A DNA stretch of 64,000 bases from Butyricicoccus_A sp963620595 (GTDB taxonomy: Bacteria; Bacillota; Clostridia; Oscillospirales; Butyricicoccaceae), in NCBI GenBank assembly GCA_963620595.1, contig CAVFAY010000012.1:1-64000 (forward strand), in the 5' to 3' direction. A model generated the notes under the pieces. The model was given only the letters and a program-made list of their open reading frames with translations. It was not told the DNA's origin and did not search any database. Made by a program: the position numbers and the translations under genes. Below, in pieces: positions 60,178 to 64,000 of the stretch (the stretch's first letter is position 1; every line of letters begins with the position of its first letter).

Positions 60178-60573
60178 ATGAAGAAGGAAAGTCCGAGCGA
60201 GCCGTTCTGTATCTCCTTGGAGGAAACCGAGAATGACATTGGAGAATCAGAGAACGAAAGTCTGAAAAAATTTTGGGAGAAAATACAGCTCGAACAGGAT
60301 GTCGATGCGATGGAATACATTGGACTGGCGTATGTCTATGGAAACAGCGGGCTTCCAACGAGCTTTGAAAAGGGAATTGGATTTCTGTATCTGGCTGCAA
60401 AGGGCGGCTGCACGACAGCACAGCATTATATGGCAGATTGCTATGCCTATGGCATCGGCGTGGAACAGGATGCAGATACCGCCTGCGACTATTATCGTCT
60501 GGCTATCCAAGATACTGACGTTGACATGCGGCAAACCGCACAAAGCCAGCTGGAACGATTGAAACAAGAATGA
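60178..60573 (+). CDS. Sel1-like repeat protein, small
   Basis: 131 residues. The second half has two Sel1-type units: AMEYIGLAYVYGNSGLPTSFEKGIGFLYLAAKGG (about 42-76) and CTTAQHYMADCYAYGIGVEQDADTACDYYRLAIQ (about 77-110), the A-x-x-x-L-G-x-x-Y..G-V-x-x-D-x-x-x-A..Y-x-x-A-A pattern; the N-terminus (1-40) is acidic. Sel1 repeats form helical protein-binding surfaces. No signal peptide. GCGGGGGAAT lies before the ATG. Function unknown; single-gene transcript. Confidence 0.85.
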   Translation: MKKESPSEPFCISLEETENDIGESENESLKKFWEKIQLEQDVDAMEYIGLAYVYGNSGLPTSFEKGIGFLYLAAKGGCTTAQHYMADCYAYGIGVEQDADTACDYYRLAIQDTDVDMRQTAQSQLERLKQE

Positions 60574-60598
60574 AAAAGCCGCCCAAGGCGGCTTTTTT
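60573..60598 (+). terminator. Terminator after the Sel1-repeat gene
   Basis: AAAAAGCCGCC-CAA-GGCGGCTTTTTT, adjacent to the stop codon. Confidence 0.92.
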
Positions 60599-60606
60599 GC
60601 TGTCTG

Positions 60607-60659
60607 AAAGCCCTCTCTGTCGCTGCGCGACATCTCTACCGAAGGGAGAGACAAATTTG
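60607..60659 (+). repeat. Dispersed intergenic repeat, locus R5 (module C alone)
   Basis: GAAAGCCCTCTCTGTCGCTGCGCGACATCTCTACCGAAGGGAGAGACAA. It matches the right end of R3 with a few changes; nested pairs GTCGC/GCGAC and CTCTACC/GGGAGAG-like. Shows that module C occurs independently of A and B. Confidence 0.88.
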
Positions 60660-60732
60660 AATGATGCGTGAGGGGAAAATCCAGTACATAGTATTTAAAA
60701 CAAACAAAGCGTACTAATTCATATGAAGCAAC

Positions 60733-60761
60733 TTGATTTTTGTAACAAAATAGTTTATGAT
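60733..60761 (+). promoter_or_regulatory. Promoter of the DUF1836 gene
   Basis: TTGATT (60733-60738), 17-base spacer, TATGAT (60756-60761), 35 bases before the ATG. Confidence 0.75.
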
Positions 60762-60796
60762 ACTACCAAAGGTTGTGAAGGACAAGAGGTGTAGAT

Positions 60797-61360
60797 ATGA
60801 GCAAGGATTTTAGAACGTTGATTCAGGAAAGCGTAAAGCAGAAGCAGCTGCATCCGGAGGATATTCCGTCTCTTGACTTGTATATGGATCAGGTTATTGC
60901 TCTGATGAGTGAACATCTGGGAGAAGAGGGCGAAAAGGAGCCGCTGACCCGCACGATGATCCATAACTACAGCAAAGCGGGTGTGATTTCCCAAATTAAG
61001 GGAAAGAAATACTCGAGAGAACAAATTTTGCAGATGCTCGCCGTGTATTCTCTCAAGAATCTGCTGAGTATCTCGCAAATCAAACGCATTTTGAACGGCG
61101 TGGAGCAGAGCGGTGCGGGCGAACGGGGACTGGAAAATTGCTTTCAGACCCAATTAGAGCGGCGAACCAACATTAATGCACAGCTGATGGATTCTATCGA
61201 CGCGATTATACACGACAATGATATGAAGCTCGGCACACCGGCAGCAGCGATGTCAGTTTTGCTGACGATTGCTGATTTGAACAATACGCTGACGTCTTTG
61301 GCTTCTGCGATTACACGGGAATGCTTTCCGGAGCTTTCTGATGAAAAAAAGAAACGATGA
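60797..61360 (+). CDS. DUF1836 protein with MerR-like DNA-binding region
   Basis: 187 residues. Residues about 20-105 form the DUF1836 domain: LDLYMDQVIALMSEHL, LTRTMIHNYSKAGVISQIKGKKYSREQILQMLAVYSLKNLLSISQIKRILNG, which looks like a winged/MerR-type helix-turn-helix (N-Y-x-K-x-G-x-I). The second half is helical with a QLMDSIDAIIHDND stretch. Probably a transcription regulator; targets unknown. Own promoter and terminator. AGAGGTGTAG lies before the ATG. Confidence 0.85.
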   Translation: MSKDFRTLIQESVKQKQLHPEDIPSLDLYMDQVIALMSEHLGEEGEKEPLTRTMIHNYSKAGVISQIKGKKYSREQILQMLAVYSLKNLLSISQIKRILNGVEQSGAGERGLENCFQTQLERRTNINAQLMDSIDAIIHDNDMKLGTPAAAMSVLLTIADLNNTLTSLASAITRECFPELSDEKKKR

Positions 61361-61366
61361 GAATGC

Positions 61367-61406
61367 AATCTTCTCTTTGCCGCACAGCAGGGAGAAGATT
61401 TTTTTT
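61367..61406 (+). terminator. Terminator after the DUF1836 gene
   Basis: AATCTTCTC / GAGAAGATT with a 16-base loop, followed by eight T. Confidence 0.9.
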
Positions 61407-61444
61407 ATGAATTTTTTGTAAAAAGAAACAGATTTGAGATTCTC

Positions 61445-61476
61445 TTCACATCGTGTTCACATAAATGACGTAATAT
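61445..61476 (+). promoter_or_regulatory. Direct-repeat operator and -10 upstream of the response-regulator gene
   Basis: TTCACA (61445-61450), N5, TTCACA (61456-61461), then TAATAT (61471-61476) as -10 in the place where a -35 would be missing. The 11-base period and hexamer resemble PhoP/OmpR-type boxes (TTAACA-N5-TTAACA in B. subtilis). Confidence 0.65.
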
Positions 61477-61514
61477 AGAAATATATCTTGGATGTTTAGA
61501 GAGGAGCATGGCAT

Positions 61515-62195
61515 ATGTTCACGATTTTGATAGCAGATGATGAAGAACGTATCCGCCGCTTGGTATCGGACTTTCTGCGCCGCGATGGCTATACCGTTTT
61601 GCAGGCAGCAGACGGCGGACAGGCGATGGAGCTGATTGACCAAAAGCTCGGTTCCATTGATCTGATTATTCTGGATGTGATGATGCCGGTATATGACGGC
61701 TGGAGTGTGCTGCGCCATATCCGCAGCAAAAATACCGATGTGCCGGTCATGATGCTGACGGCACGCGCTGAAGAAAATGACGAGGTGTTTGGCTTTGATC
61801 TCGGTGCGGATGATTATATCACCAAGCCGTTTTCTCCTATTGTCCTGTCTGCGCGCGTGCGTGCGATTGAAAAGCGCTGCCACCAGCACAACGAAGGTAT
61901 TTATCAGTCGGGGGCGCTGTCTATCAATGAAATCAGACGTGAAGTCTGCGTTGCCGGTGAAACTGTAGAGCTGACTCCGAAGGAATATGACCTGCTTATT
62001 TATTTTAAAAACAACCAAAATATTGCCGTTTCCCGCGAAAATATTCTCAATGCCGTGTGGGGCTATGACTATTTTGGCGACTTGCGCACCGTTGATACGC
62101 ATGTCAAAAAACTGCGTGCTAAGCTGGGCGAATGCGGCAAAATGATTGAAACCGTGCGTGGCTTCGGCTATCGATTTGAGGGAGAGCAGCAGTGA
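61515..62195 (+). CDS. OmpR/PhoB-family response regulator
   Basis: 226 residues: receiver domain (1-118) with acidic pocket DDEE (8-11), phospho-acceptor Asp54 in LIILDVMMP, Thr in MMLTARAEE and Lys in YITKPFSP; winged-helix domain (about 130-222) with VELTPKEYDLLIYFKNNQNIAVSRENILNAVWGYDYFGDLRTVDTHVKKLRAKL. GAGGAG lies before the ATG. The stop overlaps the kinase start (GTGA). The stimulus is unknown; the direct repeats upstream suggest autoregulation. Confidence 0.95.
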   Translation: MFTILIADDEERIRRLVSDFLRRDGYTVLQAADGGQAMELIDQKLGSIDLIILDVMMPVYDGWSVLRHIRSKNTDVPVMMLTARAEENDEVFGFDLGADDYITKPFSPIVLSARVRAIEKRCHQHNEGIYQSGALSINEIRREVCVAGETVELTPKEYDLLIYFKNNQNIAVSRENILNAVWGYDYFGDLRTVDTHVKKLRAKLGECGKMIETVRGFGYRFEGEQQ

Positions 62196-63721
62196 GAGCA
62201 CATGCGCTGCGCCAGCAAGGAGAAGAGGAGACAGGGCGGCGATACCACGGCATACACACACTAAAATTTCGGTTTTTCAGCTGTGTGGCATTGACGGCGG
62301 CGATTTATATTGTTGTCATTATCCTGCTCAATGTGCTGTTTTTTCAGCGATATTATTTGATTGAGAAAAAACACAATCTGGCAGACATTTATCAGCACAT
62401 CAATTCCGGATATACCGGTGATGCGACGGTGCTGGAGGACGAGCTGAAGCAGCTGGAAAAGAACAACAATATCCGCATCAGTATCTTCAATCAGTACGAT
62501 CAGACGATTTATGACACCATTTATCAGCATGACCGAAGCGGAACGCGTAATTTTATGATGGAAGATCCGCTCGGACAGGCGATCTATGTCTATAACAGCG
62601 AGGAGCTAGAGAAAAAAGGCTATACGTTCTCCTGCCTGCAGGATTCTGACGGACAGGTGGCGTATATTGCCCTGCTCGGCAAGCTGGAAAATAATGATAC
62701 CGTCTTGCTGCGCATTCCGACCACGGCGCTGAGAGAAGAACGTTCGGTGAATTTGGCGTTTCTCATCGCGTCAGGCTTTGCGGCACTGCTTGCGTGTCTG
62801 GCTGCCGGATTCTTTATCGGCGGAAAATTTACTCGGCCGATTACTGAAATGACCCAGCTCGCACGCGCCATTACGCGATTAGATTTTTCCAAGAAATATA
62901 CCGGTACGTATCATGATGAGCTGGGCGAATTGGGTGAAAGCCTCAATAAGATGTCAGAGGATTTGGAATCGTCCATTCATGAGCTGAAGCAGATGAATGA
63001 ACAGCTGCAGCGGGAAATTGAGGAAAAACAGCGCATTGATGACATGCGAAAAGAGTTTATCATCAATATTTCTCATGACCTCAAGACACCGATTGCTTTG
63101 ATTCAGGGCTATGCCGAGGGACTGCGTGTTGGCATCAGCGATTCGGAAGAGGCGAAGAATGAATACTGCGATATTATTATTGATGAAGCCAAGCGCATGA
63201 ATCATCTGGTGCGGCAGCTGTTAGACTTGTCCAAGATCGAATTGGGCAATACCGTGCCGAACAAGACCGAGTTTGATGCCTACGAGCTGGCGGAAGCAGT
63301 GGTTGAAAAAACACAGGTGATGTGGCAGGAAAAACAGCTGCACGTTGACGTATCCGGCGTCGGCGCTGAGGTGCTGTATGCGGATTATGATATGCTGGAG
63401 CGCGCTGTGATGAACTACATGACCAATGCGATTGACCACACGCCGACCGGTGGACACATTCGCATGATGACTTCTCAAGATACCAGACATATCGTCTTGA
63501 CTGTCGAAAATGAAGGCAGTCAGCTGGCACAGGAGGAAATGGATAAAATTTGGGACAAGTTCTATAAGCTGGACAAATCGCGCACGCGCGTCAGCGGCGG
63601 CGGTTCCGGCATCGGACTTTCCATTGTTCGGGCTATTATGCATGCGCACAACGGCGGCTGCGGCGTGCGCAACGTCGAACAGGGTGTCGCATTTTATCTG
63701 ACCCTGCCGAAGCATCCGTAA
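62192..63721 (+). CDS. Sensor histidine kinase, HAMP-containing
   Basis: 509 residues, GTG start overlapping the regulator stop by 4 bases with GGGAGAG upstream. TM1 (about 29-51), an extracytoplasmic sensor (about 52-187; GYTGDATVLEDELKQLEKNNNIRISIFNQYDQTIYDT), TM2 (about 188-212), HAMP (about 212-265), HisKA with His295 in INISHDLKTPIALIQGYAEG, and an HATPase_c domain with the N box MNYMTNAIDHTPTG, F-box DKIWDKFYKLDKSRTR and G box GGSGIGLSIVRAIMHAHNGG. Partner of the regulator at 61515. The ligand is unknown. Confidence 0.95.
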   Translation: MRAHALRQQGEEETGRRYHGIHTLKFRFFSCVALTAAIYIVVIILLNVLFFQRYYLIEKKHNLADIYQHINSGYTGDATVLEDELKQLEKNNNIRISIFNQYDQTIYDTIYQHDRSGTRNFMMEDPLGQAIYVYNSEELEKKGYTFSCLQDSDGQVAYIALLGKLENNDTVLLRIPTTALREERSVNLAFLIASGFAALLACLAAGFFIGGKFTRPITEMTQLARAITRLDFSKKYTGTYHDELGELGESLNKMSEDLESSIHELKQMNEQLQREIEEKQRIDDMRKEFIINISHDLKTPIALIQGYAEGLRVGISDSEEAKNEYCDIIIDEAKRMNHLVRQLLDLSKIELGNTVPNKTEFDAYELAEAVVEKTQVMWQEKQLHVDVSGVGAEVLYADYDMLERAVMNYMTNAIDHTPTGGHIRMMTSQDTRHIVLTVENEGSQLAQEEMDKIWDKFYKLDKSRTRVSGGGSGIGLSIVRAIMHAHNGGCGVRNVEQGVAFYLTLPKHP

Positions 63722-63727
63722 AAAGCA

Positions 63728-63768
63728 AACCGAAAATCCGCGAAATCTTGCGTGGATTTTCGGTTTTT
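63728..63768 (+). terminator. Terminator after the histidine kinase gene
   Basis: AACCGAAAATCC / GGATTTTCGGTT with a 14-base loop, then seven T. Confidence 0.93.
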
Positions 63769-63792
63769 TTGCAAAAATCGGCACTTTGCCAC

Positions 63793-63821
63793 TTGGTGGA
63801 CCTATGCGGGTGTGTTATACT
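63793..63821 (+). promoter_or_regulatory. Promoter of the helicase gene
   Basis: TTGGTG (63793-63798), 17-base spacer with TGTG before the -10, TATACT (63816-63821). Confidence 0.65.
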
Positions 63822-63870
63822 GGAAATAACAAGATTATGATTGCTGAAAGAAAAAGGAGTATTGTTGGAA

Positions 63871-64000
63871 ATGGAATTCCGCGATTTGGGCATTGATGAA
63901 GAGCTGCTGCATGCGCTCAGCGATGCCGGTTATACCGTCCCGACCCCGATACAGGAGCAGGCGATTCCTGCGGCTGTTGCGGGCAAGGATGTCCTCGGAC
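63871..64000 (+). CDS. DEAD-box RNA helicase, N-terminal part (runs off the window)
   Basis: Only 43 residues are visible: MEFRDLGIDEELLHALSDAGYTVPTPIQEQAIPAAVAGKDVLG. FRDLG..L..AL...GY..PTPIQ..AIP is the Q-motif region and the lead into motif I of DEAD-box helicases. The gene continues beyond 64000. An in-frame TTG at 63865, 5 bases after AAAAAGGAG, is a close alternative start. The specific paralogue (CshA, DeaD, RhlE-like) cannot be told. Confidence 0.85.
   Translation, partial: MEFRDLGIDEELLHALSDAGYTVPTPIQEQAIPAAVAGKDVLG

Overview
This window is the replication-origin region of a bacterial chromosome. Gene content and order are typical of a low-to-mid GC Firmicute of class Clostridia: rpmH-rnpA-yidD-yidC-jag-mnmE-mnmG-rsmG-parA-parB lies left of dnaA, and dnaN-yaaA-recF-remB-gyrB-gyrA lies right of it. 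Two butyryl-CoA-dehydrogenase-like/EtfBA operons, a CIRCE operator, TepA and RemB point to an anaerobic, probably butyrate-forming gut clostridium. An Oscillospirales/Butyricicoccus-like identity is inference from content, not a database match.

Layout. 1-540: five tRNA genes (Gly, Arg, His, Gln, Lys) and a terminator. 0.6-1.9 kb: nitroreductase and sirtuin on the plus strand. 1.95-10.3 kb: a leftward block with an M18 aminopeptidase, coaE, tsaC/sua5, prfA, an unknown gene, a YdcF-like protein, an ABC-F ATPase, a cyclophilin and a PspC protein. 10.3-11.4 kb: a DnaA-box cluster and tepA. 11.4-18.3 kb: two leftward operons, each acyl-CoA dehydrogenase-etfB-etfA. Their etfBA parts are a 2,038-bp repeat that looks identical base for base, while the dehydrogenases have diverged. 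18.5-22.3 kb: nadE and a membrane-anchored polysaccharide deacetylase. 22.6-26.4 kb: a plus-strand, head-on group with an HbpS-like protein, a lipoprotein, a peptidoglycan-binding pair and a DUF2798 membrane protein behind a possible attenuator. 26.4-37.6 kb: serS, parB, parA, three perfect parS sites, rsmG, mnmG, a 42-bp palindrome made of two DnaA boxes, mnmE, jag, yidC, yidD, rnpA, rpmH. 37.6-39.5 kb: dnaA flanked by DnaA boxes; the dnaA-dnaN spacer has DnaA boxes, DnaA-trio-like repeats and an AT-rich unwinding element (oriC). 39.5-50.3 kb: dnaN to gyrA, rnhA, a DUF559 protein with an apparent ATT start, an rRNA/tRNA methyltransferase pair. 50.8-64 kb: a thioesterase (minus), nifS-nifU, mfd, CIRCE-clpB, a Sel1-repeat protein, a DUF1836 regulator, a two-component system and the start of a DEAD-box helicase.

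Strand use follows the origin: almost everything left of dnaA is read leftward and almost everything right of it rightward, as expected for two forks leaving about 39 kb. The exceptions are the plus-strand groups on the left arm, including the tRNA cluster, and the thioesterase on the right arm.

No prophage, insertion sequence, CRISPR array or recognisable defence island is visible. The main unexplained structures are the identical etfBA duplication, the DnaA-box palindrome and the DnaA-box cluster about 27 kb from dnaA, a modular family of intergenic hairpin repeats (five loci), a 16-bp perfect hairpin in an unusually long rpmH-rnpA spacer, and the leader of the DUF2798 gene.
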